A stretch of 64,000 bases of DNA from Liolophura sinensis (Eukaryota > Mollusca > Polyplacophora > Chitonida > Chitonidae). Position 1 is the stretch's first letter, and each line of letters opens with the position of its first letter. This document shows, one piece after another, positions 11,263-22,344 of this stretch. The position numbers and the translations under genes are program-made. The DNA is taken from contig NC_088298.1 in assembly GCF_032854445.1 (NCBI RefSeq), forward strand, positions 6,933,504 through 6,997,503, written 5' to 3'. Under the pieces are notes generated by a model, which was not told where the DNA came from, did not search any database, and worked only from the letters and a program-made list of their open reading frames with translations.

Positions 11263-11528
11263 AGGAGCCTCCATAGTCGACGAGGTTAGCTCGCCAGCAC
11301 GGTGCATTCACCTGGGAGCCTCTCACAAATGCATTCGCTGTGAGTTCAAGTCCAGCTCATGCTGGCTTCATCTCCGGCCGTACGTGGGGAGGTCTGGCAG
11401 CAACCCGGGGACGGTCGTGGGTTTTCCCCGTCTCTGCCCGGATTCCTCCCACAACAGTGCTGGTCGCTGTCGTATAAGTGAAATATTCTTGAGTAGGGCG
11501 GAAAACACCAATCAAATAAATAAATAAA
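11263..11528 (+). mobile_element. SINE family A, full-length copy
   Basis: Head (GAGCCTCCATAGTCGACGAG), B-box region (GTGAGTTCAAGTCC), body and (AAAT)n tail are all present. TTCTTCGTCTAGAG (11249-11262) and TTCTTCGTTCAGAG (11529-11542) flank it as a 14-bp duplication with two mismatches. Confidence 0.93.
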
Positions 11529-11542
11529 TTCTTCGTTCAGAG

Positions 11543-12302
11543 TATCTGACAGGTGTACTTCTTTCAATTTGTTTAAAATGAATGCACATCTAATAAAGGT
11601 GGGTAACCACAAAACGTTATAATAAGTCATAACATAATTAACAAAAGGTAATTAGCTACTACAGAATTATTAATCAACCGTAAATAACGCATTTGTTAGC
11701 TTATCTGGAGATCACGGCTTGTATTACTCTATAGCACTGAAGGAACGGTGGTGCATTAAATGCTAGTTTCGAGTTCGAACTCTTTTGTCGCTGAAAGCAT
11801 AAATAGTCCTCCTGTAACATGTGAAAAATGTTAGGCAACCTTTGTAGACATTAATTTACCAATCACTTGTATACTGTGTTACAGAGGCACAAATGACTCC
11901 TCTTTCCTTTAGAAACTTCAAGTTTACGAACGTGCAGCTCCTCAATTTTTTTCCGTCATTTGTCTGCTCTAAATAACTTTTAGTGAAACTTTTTTTCAGA
12001 CGCCTATGTTATAGTAAATGCGCAATGATTGCCTAACATATTTGACAGGTCCCATGATACATTAGGACGTTCTTTTACCTTTAGAGGTAAAAGAGTTCGA
12101 ACTCTAAAATTCCCTGCTGTCTGAGGAAATTCTGCACCCACGCCATATAATATTTAACCCCCTCTTGAGCGTTGAATGAAAAAGCCTCCGAGACAAGGTT
12201 ATCCAAGTGACTCATATTCCAGTCGTTGTGTAGCCTATATCCTTGTTTTGTATATTTTCGTTTTCGTGTATTTATGCCTTCATTTTCTTTGTCAACAATT
12301 TT
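11543..12302. other. Unassigned sequence
   Basis: No supported exon or repeat. There is a small inverted motif TTTACCTTTAGAGGTAAAAG near 12075. Confidence 0.4.
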
Positions 12303-12418
12303 GAGGTAAAGTTATTTGTGAGACGGTAAATGTATTTGTGATAAGGTAAATATATTTGTGATACACTAAATGTATTTGTGATACGGTAAATATATTTGTG
12401 ATAAGGTAAATGTATCGG
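12303..12418. repeat. Minisatellite, 20 bp unit, about 5-6 copies
   Basis: The unit is ATTTGTGATACGGTAAATGT with small variants (ATAAGG, ATACAC). The minus-strand frame across it encodes repeats of LPYHKYI-type peptide, which is a by-product. Confidence 0.9.
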
Positions 12419-12649
12419 AGAAGCGAAGAGTTTTGTTTCCCGTAAACTTTTTAACAAATATTTTTGTTTTCGAGTTATGCAGATAGTTTCAATCGGTTGA
12501 CCCTTGTCTCCAGCTACTGGTCCAAAAATCAACTCCCTGAATGGAAGTTCCATGTGGTTTGTCTTGCAATTCTAATGACATAACCTTCTATAGTAACGTG
12601 ACGTCAATATGGGAGAAGTGGTAGTAACATAAGTTGTAGTAAACAAATA

Positions 12650-13370
12650 TACCAGTGAATGTAGCTGTAGAAATAGTAGTACATGTAGTTGTGGTAGGTG
12701 TTGGTATTGTTATGGAAGTAATAGCAGTAGAAGTAACAATAGTAACAGCGGTAGTAGCAATGGTAGCATTACCCTCCTATCCGTAGCAGCAATGGTGGAA
12801 GTGACAGTGGTAAAAGCAGGAGTAGTAGTAGCAGTTGTAGTATCAGTACTAGAAGTAGTAGTAGCAGTATTAGTACTAGCAGTAGCTATAACAGTATTAG
12901 TACTAGCAGTAGCAATACTAGCAGTAGCTGTATTAGTACTATCAGTAGTAGAAACAGTACTAGGACTCTCAGTAGCAGTAACAGTAACAGTATTAGTTCT
13001 AGCAGTAGCAGTATTACTACTAGCAGTAGCAGTATTAGTTCTACCAGTAGCAGTATTACTACTAGCAATAGCAGTAACAGTATTAGTTCTAGCAGTAGCA
13101 GTATTAGTACTAGCAGTAGCAGTATTAGTTCTAGCAGTAGCAGTATTACTACTAGCAATAGCAGTAATAGTATTAGTGTTAGCAGTATTAATGCTAGCGG
13201 TAGTAGTAACAGTATTAGTACTAGAAGTAGCAGTATTACTACTAGCAGTAGTATTAACGGTATTAGTATTAGCAGTATTAATGCTAGCAGTAGTAGTAAC
13301 AGTATTAGTACTAGAAGTAGTATTGACGGTATTAGTATTAGCAGTAGTTCAGTAGTAGTAATTGTTGTAG
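12650..13370. repeat. Compound (AGY)n trinucleotide-like satellite
   Basis: It is built from AGTAGCAGTATTAGT, CTAGCAGTAGCAGT and similar trinucleotide mixtures. It starts degenerate near 12650 and is densest from 12840. Because TAG, TAA and TGA fall in only some frames, both strands keep long frames open (187 codons + and 188 codons -), giving Val/Leu/Ala-only or Leu/Ile-only peptides. Neither is a plausible protein. Confidence 0.9.
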
Positions 13371-14120
13371 TTAAGGTCGGAGCAATAAAAATGACAATGG
13401 TATTTATTTCTTTATTTATTCGGTTGGTGTGATTTGCCCTAGGTCTATTCAAGGTTGTTTAACGTATACGAGACCTTTCCATGTTCGACCGGTTCGACCG
13501 CTTGTGGGGAAAGCTTCCTGGGTCACTGTTGCGCTAACACGTTAATCACGAGATCATGGATGCCCCCTGTGATACTAGTTGCACTATCACTATTGTCTGT
13601 TGTTCTTGCAGTTCTAGTCATTGTAGTGCTGATAATACCGCTGGTTACTACAAGTATGGGCAGTGGGATATTTGTTAGTAACATGAGGTGTTGTATAGAC
13701 ACAACTTAACCCAAGGCACAGTCTTTGCAAAGGTTGGTCAGGGCAGTCACCTTCAGTCTGTTCTGCGGTTTATAGGGGGACATTAGACTTAATCATATTG
13801 GCAAGTCTATCTGTCCACTTATCTCCGCCGGATGGTTGTATTAAAGGACTAGAAAAGAGCTTACAATCACCACTCTGAGGGGCCGCCGTCTGGCGAGGCT
13901 CGCTAAGAGCGCATTTGCTTATCACAGCGGATATCGAACCCGGCATAGTGTATAGTATCTTTCTAAAATGGTCATTGTTAACGGAATAAAGAAAAGCCAT
14001 TGTAACCCTACACAAAGCGTTAGCAGGCTTCGCTGGGGCTATGTTGAGTGTAAATTATCTCTATTCCCAAAGTATTTTTGATTTCACCATCAGATATGAT
14101 ATCTATAAGCTTATCGCTTG
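13371..14120. other. Unassigned sequence
   Basis: No recognised repeat. An 81-codon minus frame (13770-14015) has no supporting signals. The stretch leads into the promoter-like segment at 14.15 kb. Confidence 0.35.
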
Positions 14121-14144
14121 CATCAAACATAACAACATACTTAT

Positions 14145-14227
14145 CGGGCACGCGGGGCGATTATTAACCAATCAGCGAAATCCTATTAGTTTAGCACGTG
14201 ACTATTGTTCACGCGCAGAGCGGAAAA
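14145..14227 (+). promoter_or_regulatory. Promoter-like segment with CCAAT box and E-box
   Basis: An exact CCAAT-type element, ACCAATCAGCG, lies at 14167-14177 and an E-box, CACGTG, at 14195-14200. A short CpG-containing run (CACGCGCAGAGCGG) then leads to an ATG 28 bp later. This ordering is typical of TATA-less animal promoters. That transcription starts here is inference. Confidence 0.4.
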
Positions 14228-14246
14228 ATGTCGGCGGAGCTACAAG
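14228..14246 (+). CDS. Candidate short first coding exon
   Basis: ATG sits in a favourable context (GGAAAAATGTC, A at -3) and is followed by codons for M-S-A-E-L-Q, then the strong donor CAAG|GTAAAC with GT at 14247-14248 (phase 1). Together with the CCAAT box and E-box just upstream this looks like the start of a plus-strand gene. The rest of the protein would lie downstream, but I could not identify a matching second exon, so the product is unknown. The region is locally richer in CpG than its surroundings. Confidence 0.35.
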
Positions 14247-15295
14247 GTAAACACATCTGCTGATGGGCTTGAAATTGTGATAATGATCTCTATTTGCGAT
14301 TTTTGCTGGTTAAAATCCTTAGAGAAACCCCTTAATTGAATACCTCAGCCCAATTTGCCCAAACTGTACGGCTGGAAAAACAATTGTTAAGTAAAACGAA
14401 TTTGTGTACACTGATGTATTAACTTCGATTTTTCTCATCAATGACTTAACTTGCATTCTGGCTAAAACGAACAGTAAACACCGCTTGAAATCACCTCTAC
14501 CTAGCAGACCGCGAACCATCCGTCCATGGTGGACAACATGACTGCGAGTAAATTAGACCGACCGCCCGTAGTTGATACTCCCTCTCCCCCCATTAGAACG
14601 GCTTAACTAACCAAGTCATGCTATATGCTCTGATTTACGCACAGCTAAATGCATCGGGCTACTTTCCACTTTTAATTTCCATTTCAGGTAAACAGTAAAT
14701 AGGTACATACCATCCGGTTAATTGCATGTACAGTAGACAATGTACAGTAAAGGTGTCCTTCCTATTTCTAATTTAATGATATGAAATTCTTTTTGTTATT
14801 GTGAATTCGAACTATTGGTCAACCACCCGAAATAAAAGCCGTTCAAGCGATCCTTTACATTCCTAATTAATTAGAAACAGATTGAAAGTGGGTGCTTGGT
14901 TAAACGACTGTTTCATTCTTATTATTGTGTTAAGCCTGCTTTGCGGAGCGTTTTATGGGGTTTAGTTTTTGCGGTCTTCAATATAATTTTGGAAGGAGAC
15001 ATTAACTGTCAAGTTGAATTGAAAATCTTTTAAAATGATTAATCGCAGAGTCTGAGCACGCCGTAGGGAGCAAAGAAAAAGAAGACAGATTTACTGACGA
15101 TGTAAAACATCCTACACGGTTTTTAACTGTATTTTTGAAATTCATGTCATAATTAGACCATGGAGCATTCATATAAATCAAAGGATTGTTTCAGGAAATC
15201 AAAGAGCATTTTTTAATTTGCGCAGGTCATCGGCTGATGACGATGGAGTGATTGGGTGATGAAGCTGACCGGTTTTGTTTCTGTCGAATATATCT
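14247..15295. other. Unassigned; possible intron
   Basis: If the exon ending at 14246 is real, this is intron. No repeat of the families described here is seen. Confidence 0.35.
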
Positions 15296-15308
15296 ATAAT
15301 TGACAGAA

Positions 15309-15517
15309 CAGTGCGGTCGCCGTGAGTCCAGGTCCAGCTCATGCTGGCTTCCTTTCCGGCCGTACGTGGGAAGGTTTGCAGCAACCTGCGGGTGGTCGTG
15401 GGTTTCCCCCGGGCTGTGCCCGGTTTCCACCCACCAAGAAGCTGGCCGCCGTCGTATAAGTGAAATATTCTTGAGTACGGCGTAAAACACCAATCAAATG
15501 AATAAATAAATAAATAA
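15309..15517 (+). mobile_element. SINE family A, 5'-truncated copy with perfect target-site duplication
   Basis: It begins inside the B-box region (GTGCGGTCGCCGTGAGTCC) and runs to the (AAAT)n tail. ATAATTGACAGAA is repeated exactly at 15296-15308 and 15518-15530. The body is nearly identical to the copies at 8.3, 20.8 and 44.9 kb, so this insertion is probably young. Confidence 0.95.
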
Positions 15518-15539
15518 ATAATTGACAGAATTCATTAGC

Positions 15540-15720
15540 TGATTGATTGTTTTACGACACATTTAAGAAGTTTTCAAACCTACGATGGCGGTCACTCTTA
15601 TGGGTGAAGAAAACCAGATTACTCGAGGTAAACCAGTGACCTTGGGCAAGTTATTGACGCACATTTCTACTTGTGACGTACAGGTATGCATACCATAGCT
15701 GAGGAAGACAAGTAATCTTG
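15540..15720 (-). mobile_element. SINE family B copy
   Basis: On the plus strand the tail half (GATTGATTGTTTTACGACAC, ACGATGGCGGTCA) is followed by a body unlike family A: TATGGGTGAAGAAAACC, GGTAAACCAGTGACCTTGGG, CAAGTTATTGACG and TTGTGACGTACAGGTATGC. The same body recurs near 16.85, 31.4, 34.1, 35.2 and 56.1 kb. Confidence 0.65.
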
Positions 15721-16049
15721 GACAAACTTTAGACTGCGAAAATGGCTATATCAGCGTTGTCGACAGCCTATGCTCACTAAGGTTCAAAGTCTAAGTGTTC
15801 ATAATGCCGCCGGATTGGAATGCTTTCTAATAACCGAAACGGCTTTGCATCAGTTAACAATAAAATGACCCCTCGTCAACAGAGGAAGTACAAATGTATT
15901 TACCGGCTGCTCTGACATAGTTGATGGAATGTCTATATATATCTGAGGTTCAAACCCGAATCGAGTCCCATCTGAGACTGTAACATTGGTATCCTTAGCT
16001 CTGCGCCACTTTGCGCTTAATATAAGAGTAACTGAGCAAGTGCTGAGGA

Positions 16050-16145
16050 ATGCATTTATTTATTTGATTGACGTTATACGCCGTCCTCAAGAATATTCCA
16101 CTTATGCGACGGCAGCCAGCGATAAGGTGGGGATCATGAGAACAA
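16050..16145 (-). mobile_element. SINE family A, 5'-truncated fragment
   Basis: TTTATTTGATTGACGTTATA, CGCCGTCCTCAAGAATATTC and CTTATGCGACGGCAGCCAGC are present; the head half is missing. Confidence 0.8.
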
Positions 16146-16240
16146 AGCAGAGTCAACTGTGTATATCTGGATTTCTGGTGTGGTAATGTTGGTCCATCTA
16201 ACCACTGCAAGGGGATCGTGAGAATTTTCACTTTATTTGT

Positions 16241-16450
16241 TATTTGTTTATTTATCTGATTGGTGTTTTACGCCGAACTGAAGAATATTTTAGTAAACGA
16301 CCAGCCGCAAGTTGATGACAGACCTTGCCAAGTACAGCTGGAGAGGAAGCCAGCATGAGCGGGACTTACGGGTAATTATATCGCGCTGACATGCTAACGA
16401 CTGAGACAACCGTGGCCACCGAGACCACGGAGACCACCGAGGCCCCCGAG
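16241..16450 (-). mobile_element. SINE family A, internally deleted copy
   Basis: The reversed tail (TTTATCTGATTGGTGTTTTA) is followed by a shortened body and a head remnant (GCTAACGACTGAGACAACCG, GGCCACCGAG). The CCACCGAG piece of the head appears expanded by slippage into a GAGACCACGGAGACCACCGA-type run. Confidence 0.75.
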
Positions 16451-16796
16451 GCCCCCCTTCTGTTATTATTTCTTACAAATGCAACTTTTTGACGTACACT
16501 GCTATTTTGCAAAGAGGAAGAACATTTTGCACTTTTTCTGTCAAAACAACATTCTTGAACCATTGCACTAGCGCAAACTCCATTCTGAAAATCGCTAAAA
16601 TTAATTTTCGCAAAGCGCACTTTTTACTGAACTTGTAGCCATTTCTATTCAGTTTTAAGCAATTGATAGCTGTTCGTTTTTTATTGATGTAAAACTGTGA
16701 TAGTTTTTACCTGAGCCCAGGAAGTAAATGAAATAGGCCTAATTCTGATCTAGCTCACACGGGCGATTCAACGTTATATTGAAAATTTTTATCTAA

Positions 16797-16940
16797 AGTG
16801 TTTTTTGTTTAATGCCGTCCTGAATTTTTTTTTCAGGTTAATAGGTGGAGAAAGCTGGAGTGTTTGGGATAAACCACCGGCCTTGGGCGAGATACTGACG
16901 AACTTCCCACGTGTGACGTGCAGATATACACACCATCCTG
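16797..16940 (-). mobile_element. SINE family B copy
   Basis: The plus strand reads AATGCCGTCCTGAA, AGGTGGAGAAAGCTGGAGTG, GATAAACCACCGGCCTTGGG, CGAGATACTGACGAACTTCC and CACGTGTGACGTGCAGATAT. This is the clearest copy of the family B body. Confidence 0.7.
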
Positions 16941-16999
16941 GAGGAAAACGAGACTGCGCTGTCCAAAGCTTCACACCGATGGGCTTCCCACTTAGCAGC

Positions 17000-17110
17000 G
17001 CAAACGGGCACGAATTGGCCTTGCGATTATTGACCTGGAACGTTGACGGTTGGTATACGAACGTCTCTTTGACGTATAGATTCTGGACTGTTCAGGTTAA
17101 ATTAAAATTA
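17000..17110 (+). repeat. Dispersed repeat family R3 copy
   Basis: It contains TTGGCCTTGCGATTATTGAC, CTGGAACGTTGACGGTTGG, TATACGAACGTCTCTTTGAC and GTATAGATTCTGGACTG. It lies directly after a family B SINE. Confidence 0.7.
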
Positions 17111-17626
17111 CCGCTTTCGACGTGGATCTAATTTCCATTTAAAACAAGCGTTGTTGCGCCTCGAAAAGGAGCGATATGTGTCACAATAATGGATATTTTT
17201 TGTATGGGTAAAAAAAATACAAAACAAAAGAGTCATTGCTTCCTGCGCTAGCATACGGAGGGGCGAAAGTGTTTTTCAATCTGCATTTCCAGATATATAT
17301 ATATCCATGATGCTATTGGCGAGGGTGTGTGGTCCGAAATCTGGCTCTCCACCAGCTCAGCTCATTGCAATTTCCGACTAGCTGCTTCTTGTATAATCAC
17401 TGATTTAGCTGGTACATTGTTGTCACATGGTATGTATCCCTTATGTGGAAATGATGGAGTGGATAGAGGATTCCATGAGTACGTTTTAAGTCACCATAAC
17501 GGACGGAACAAAACTTCGTTTCGAAAGAAAATAGTATTTGTTGCTTCACGTGCGTGGTGACCTTTGGGACTGCGGGTCAAACCCAGTTACGGAGCAAAGA
17601 ATGTAATCATGAGGCATTGATAAAGT

Positions 17627-17926
17627 TCATCCATCTGGAACCACCGAGTTACTTTTTGTCAAACAAAAAATGCCGTCCAGTCCTAATGGAAATGGATAAA
17701 AGTTCAGATCACTGTCGCTGAAGATAACGGTAAAATGTTTGTTTGTTTTTTTTTTTTCAATATCGAATCGACCCGTATCACCCGAAATTGTCTCAAACTG
17801 TGCGACTTTTTTTTCTCGGGAGAAATTTGATCGCCTATCTAGACAGCGTTGTCCTTTTTTGTTAAACATGGAGAAATTGCAGTCAAAGTGCACAAATGAT
17901 GATGGGTTTAAAACAATACTGGCCAT
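17627..17926 (-). CDS. Unrecognised 99-codon frame
   Basis: An ATG-initiated frame begins MASIVLNPSSFVHFDCNF and contains basic segments (FNKKGQRCLDRRSNFSREKK) and a lysine run. I recognise no domain. It lies just downstream, on the same strand, of the open segment at 17.94-18.1 kb, separated by a stop and an A-run. It may be 3' untranslated sequence of that segment, a separate small gene, or chance. Confidence 0.15.
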   Translation of the reverse strand: MASIVLNPSSFVHFDCNFSMFNKKGQRCLDRRSNFSREKKVAQFETISGDTGRFDIEKKKTNKHFTVIFSDSDLNFYPFPLGLDGIFCLTKSNSVVPDG

Positions 17927-17941
17927 AGCTAATATTTTTTT

Positions 17942-18095
17942 TTAATCGTTAATCTTGGTTATCAGCTGACGGGCCATGTGATGGTGGAACTGTGTGAGTA
18001 CTGGGTAAGGCATCATGTTTGATGTCTGAGGCGTGACATTCTTCTGAGGCAGCATTGCTTTGGGAAAGACAGTTGAAGTGTGGCGTTCAAGTGCG
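17942..18095 (-). CDS. Candidate 3'-terminal exon
   Basis: On the minus strand, acceptor-like CAGTACCATTTACAG is followed by an open frame that includes AMLPQKNVTPQTSNMMPYPV and FHHHMARQLITKIND, then TAA and a run of A. The Gln/Met/Pro-rich composition looks more coding than the surroundings. There is no obvious AATAAA close behind. The frame extends further upstream to 18280 without the acceptor, so the 5' boundary is a guess. Product unknown. Confidence 0.25.
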
Positions 18096-18305
18096 GAAAT
18101 GCTGTAAATGGTACTGTACCAACAGAATATTTGTGGAATGAGATATTGGGGAACGACATTGTTGTGATATGACCCAAATAATAATGAAATCGACGACAAA
18201 CCTCTGAAAAAGTCGAACAGCACTATTCTTGTTCCTAGCATCGCGTTCCCAAGTTTTAATACCATGAGAACAGACAACAACGTCAGTATGAAGAAAGGTT
18301 ATCAC

Positions 18306-19255
18306 TAACCGTCACGCGGAACCAAGTCCGCGCGCTGTAAGATGGAACTATAGAGCAATAATTATCCTAAAAGGACGTCACTAACTTTCGAGACAATATA
18401 TATTCAATAACCCTGGATGCTACAGAACATTACTGCAAACTTTAAAATAACTTATGTCATTTAAGTCAGCAGTGGTATACAATTCCATTTTATAGGTTAT
18501 ATTGGCGGTTAGCGCAGTACGTCATGCTTTTCGTGGTTTCGTGCTTCGAGATCTTCACAATGTATGGTTTTAAACTGAACCTGTTGGAAGGTTACATGAT
18601 TACAGCCACATTACCCTCCAGTCATTAACTTTTGCGACGTTTCAAATGGCACAGACGTTGTTGAAATAACCCATACCTTATCAATAATATCGTCTTACGC
18701 AGTTGTTTACACGCTTCCTCGTCTGATCATGCATACATTTGGACAGTGGAGAAGTTTTTGTCATATCAACATTCTAACTATTAATGAAATATTCTAAAGC
18801 AGTTGTCTCGTGACACGTGCTTCTTTTGCTTCCGACCGCTGCCACCATGTGTTTTTGTCCTGCGATATTTACACAGGTTGTCCAATGTTATTTTACTTGC
18901 TCAGCATGCGGAGTCGGCCATATTAGAGGCATCCATAGTATTTATCTATGTTTCCGTGTGATACGGAGACAAAGTTTCTGTCTAGCTCTCTTATTTCAAA
19001 CAGACCGTCGACTTCTGATGAGTGCGGGGAAACAATCGAGACGACATCCTCTTCATAAGCAATTAGGGACGGTTCGATTTAAGAACAAATGCATTTTATA
19101 TATGGATGTTTGCTGTTTTCGTGATTAGTCTAGGTAGGTAATTTCTTGTAACAACCCATACATGCATGTTAGCGATTGGCGGATTCATTATCAAGCCTCG
19201 TGTCAAAGCGATACGTGTGTGGAAATAAACATTTCCAGCACATATATGTAGATAC
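18306..19255. other. Unassigned sequence
   Basis: A 103-codon plus frame (18817-19128) contains a perfect GCCACCATG context, but the peptide is Cys-rich without a known pattern and I do not call it. Nothing else is seen. Confidence 0.35.
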
Positions 19256-19259
19256 AAGC

Positions 19260-19428
19260 ACGTCATGAACTTGGCACGGGTACATTTGTGAGAGGAAAGA
19301 TCTAAGCATATACATGTACGTCCATTCACGTCATGAATTTGGCAGCGGTACATTTGTGAGAGAAAGGACCTAAGCACCACGTCATGAATTTGCCAGCGAT
19401 AAATTTGTGAAAGTAAATGTCTAAGTTG
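19260..19428. repeat. Imperfect tandem repeat, about 55-60 bp unit, 3 copies
   Basis: CGTCATGAA.TTGGCA.CGG, TACATTTGTGAGAG and GA.CTAAGCA recur three times with growing divergence, the last copy running into an R4 repeat. The minus-strand frame across it reads repeats such as QIHDV.RTCICLDL, a by-product. Confidence 0.75.
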
Positions 19429-19530
19429 GCAAATGGTCACAGGTACAGCCTCTTGTCAGTTTACCTCAGTGAGGGTTTTATTCTAACTGTTCATGTATAT
19501 TCTTAAATAATAGCAAATTACACACGCGTT
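19428..19530 (+). repeat. Dispersed repeat family R4 copy
   Basis: GTTGGCAAATGGTCACAGGT, CCTCTTGTCAGTTTACCTCA, GGGTTTTATTCTAACTGTTC and AATAGCAAATTACACACG are close to the family consensus. Confidence 0.8.
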
Positions 19531-20799
19531 ATCCCCATGACTTAAACAGAATTAGATGAAAAAAAGTCTGCAAGCGAGATATAAGAGCTAATGGTCTGTT
19601 ACAGAGAATATATACTGGACACGGATGTAGAGTTATTAAGGAGATTAATACTTAGAACATTAAGAAAGCAGCTGATTTTCGTTAGAAATGTGATTATCCA
19701 TATCAGTTTAATTACTGAAAATTAAAGATTTATCAGTTAAATGCAAACATGACACATAGCTAGCGTATGAATTGTCAGTTAATGCAAGCATGGTCATAAT
19801 AACTCATAGCTGGTAACACATATACATAGCTAGTATATCAACGACTAGCACAGAGAAAATGCCGTGCATCTCTGCCTTGGACTGAACATTCCTACCATTC
19901 ACGGCCCGTGGGGCCTTGGAACCAATAAGGGCATTCCCACCACTCACTGCCCGTGAGGCCTTCGTACCAATAAGCGGTCGATGACGCTCGAGATTGTGTA
20001 GTCTTTCAAACCTTCTGACTTAAAGCAGCATGCATGCAGGCGCACTGGCAAGAGCGGCATGGAATATCATTGGCCTGGAGGCCGGTCGGCTTTTTATTAG
20101 ACTGATATACGAAGTCTCTTGTCTTGTGTACAACTACATGGCCCTGAACAGCTGCGGTTCGTTAATGGGCTAGTAATGGAAGGCCTGCCGCACTTGATGT
20201 ATAATTCAATGACTCGCATGAGCCGTTCCATGATTAAGTAACAGATGTTATGGGTTAGTTATCGCGAGAAAGCACAATTTCATGCGCGCATACAGTAACC
20301 ATTAATGAAGTCTTGGCGCAGGTAGATATCTCTACCCATGTAGACTGCGTTAACCATGATTCTGTCCGTTCATGTTTACAGTCCATTTGTTTTCTGACAA
20401 ATCCCAAAAGGGATTTAGGTAGATACAAAGTTCTATGAGATCAACGACATCTGCTTTTCTGTATGTTAACAGCTTTATTTTGTGCCCGGTTTGCGTTTTA
20501 TTGTGAAAATTTAATTGAGCGTCAGAAATGGGCAATGTTCTTGGGGCCTTAGAGGAAATGGGAGTCCGAGGGTGATGTTTTGTGTAGACTTACATGAAGT
20601 TAAGTGTAGATTATTTGACTTTCACCAATATCACAATATATCACACGTTCGCTGGTGTATAATGTGTGATATTCTGTGCCTTTACTCAGTAAAAGCTGCA
20701 CTCTGGTTCCTTCCACCCTAAATATACTGGGCCCACTTTAACAAAGATGTCGTACTTGTACGATAATCGCACACATAGCACAATGATACTGTATAAGTT
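19531..20799. other. Unassigned sequence
   Basis: A short direct repeat lies near 19885-19970 (CTCACTGCCCGTGAGGCCTT against TTCACGGCCCGTGGGGCCTT, each with ACCAATAAG). No supported exon. Confidence 0.4.
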
Positions 20800-20811
20800 A
20801 TGTACAAACTG

Positions 20812-21068
20812 GGGGCCTCCGTGGCTCAGTCGGTTAGCGCGCTAGCGCAGCGTAGTGACCCAGAAGCCTCTCACCAAAGCGGTCGCTGTGAGTTCAAGAT
20901 CAGCTCATGCTGGCCGTACGTGGGAAGGTCTTGCAGCAGCCTGCGGATAGTCGTGGGTTTCCCCCGGGCTGTGCCCGGTTTCCACCCACCATAATGCTGG
21001 CCGCCGTCGTATAAGTGAAATATTCTTGAGTACGGCGTAAAACACCAATCAAATAAATAAAAAAATAA
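20812..21068 (+). mobile_element. SINE family A copy with perfect target-site duplication
   Basis: The head GGCCTCCGTGGCTCAGTCGG, GTGAGTTCAAGATCAGC, and a body lacking about 15 bp of CTTCCTCTCCGGCC are followed by the complete tail. ATGTACAAACTG is repeated exactly at 20800-20811 and 21069-21080. Confidence 0.95.
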
Positions 21069-21080
21069 ATGTACAAACTG

Positions 21081-22121
21081 TCTCATGGACGGATTTGTGA
21101 TTTATGCTCTATGAACAAGACGGATTTGTATTTTATGCCCCGCAAAGAAGACGGAATTTTGTGTTTTAATCCTGAAGAATAAGGAATTATATCGACCATT
21201 TCCTGGTCTAAATCCATCGATGTACAGTATGAGGTTTCGATCGGAAACAAGAACTTGTTTCGGCGAACATAAGGAAATGATGTAAGTGGTCAGTGTGATA
21301 TTGGAATGATATCAGCAAAAAGGGACTTAACAACACGTTTAGCATATGTGCATTATCCGAAAACATTACTATTAAGTTTCTGTACTGTAAATGATACATG
21401 CCCCACGTGAATCTACAAATACCCGCACATTTGTCATATGACAAGGCATGTCTGGCTAGAGCCATCGACCCACACACAAACGCCATATGTGGCGTATAAT
21501 TGTTTCACGCTGTCTGCTGACCACATACGGTATACCAGTGCAGTAATCTGGCGGAATGACACAGTGAGTAATACACCTGAAAGTCGGAATCTTATCAAAC
21601 ATCCATCACAGAAACGGAGATTCTGCGGTAGACCAAAGAAATCTGTAAACAACTGAATCGTAACAAATTCGACTGCAATGCCGTGCGCGAAAGAAGTAAT
21701 TGTTTCTGGAAAGTTTATATTAGAAATTGGAAGAGTATTTACGCCAGCGTCTAATCCAAAACTGGGGAAAACTTTCCAAATCATAATTCGGTTTTGATTT
21801 GGTCCGGAAAAGAATGGTCAAACGGTAAATTAGCGACGACTTGTTTCATCAATAACATCAGCATAACATATAGTGGACAAGTTGAAACATTACACGCATG
21901 CGTAACACTGTTAATACTACGTAAGTGGGCGGAGAAATTTGTCTAGAAAAAGGGAAACACGCGACAAATGCCCAAGGAAACAGGATATATGAAGCAACGG
22001 CCAGCTGTTCTTTCGTGTTGAATAAAATAGGCTGTTTGCGTATATGAACAGTTGCTATCCAAATGCAACTGACACACACATATTTTTTCACAACAACTAA
22101 CAACTTTTGCACTATCCATTC
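21081..22121. other. Unassigned; overlapping frames on both strands
   Basis: A 116-codon minus frame (21434-21784) and a 72-codon plus frame overlap at 21.44-21.66 kb. Neither has a recognisable motif or clear splice context, so neither is called. Confidence 0.3.
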
Positions 22122-22245
22122 ATAGTGTTTTACACCGTACTCAAGAATATTTCACTTATACGATGGCGGCTAGTATTATGGAGGTAGAAAGCCGGACACA
22201 CAGGACCGGCTCCAGACCTTCCCATATACGCATGGGGAGGAAGCC
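22122..22245 (-). mobile_element. SINE family A, fragment
   Basis: AGTGTTTTACACCGTACTCA, CACTTATACGATGGCGGCTA and CAGACCTTCCCATATACG are present with a rearranged middle and no head. Confidence 0.8.
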
Positions 22246-22313
22246 ACTTTTCCACTACGATGGTACAGGACTTGTATACTGATGAAATTTATGCCCGTAA
22301 AATATTCCATTTT

Positions 22314-22335
22314 TATATATATATATATATATATT
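22314..22335. repeat. (TA)n microsatellite
   Basis: An uninterrupted alternating TA tract of about 20 bp directly precedes an R3 fragment. Confidence 0.9.
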
Positions 22336-22344
22336 GTTAGTTGT

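Noticed and set aside
12792-13452. Two overlapping antiparallel frames of 187 and 188 codons
   Set aside because: Both lie in the (AGY)n satellite and encode only Val/Leu/Ala or Leu/Ile tracts; the open frames follow from the repeat's codon content.
18847-18876. Gene start at a perfect GCCACCATG context
   Set aside because: Only ten codons precede a weak CAG|GTTGTC site, with no promoter features; probably chance.
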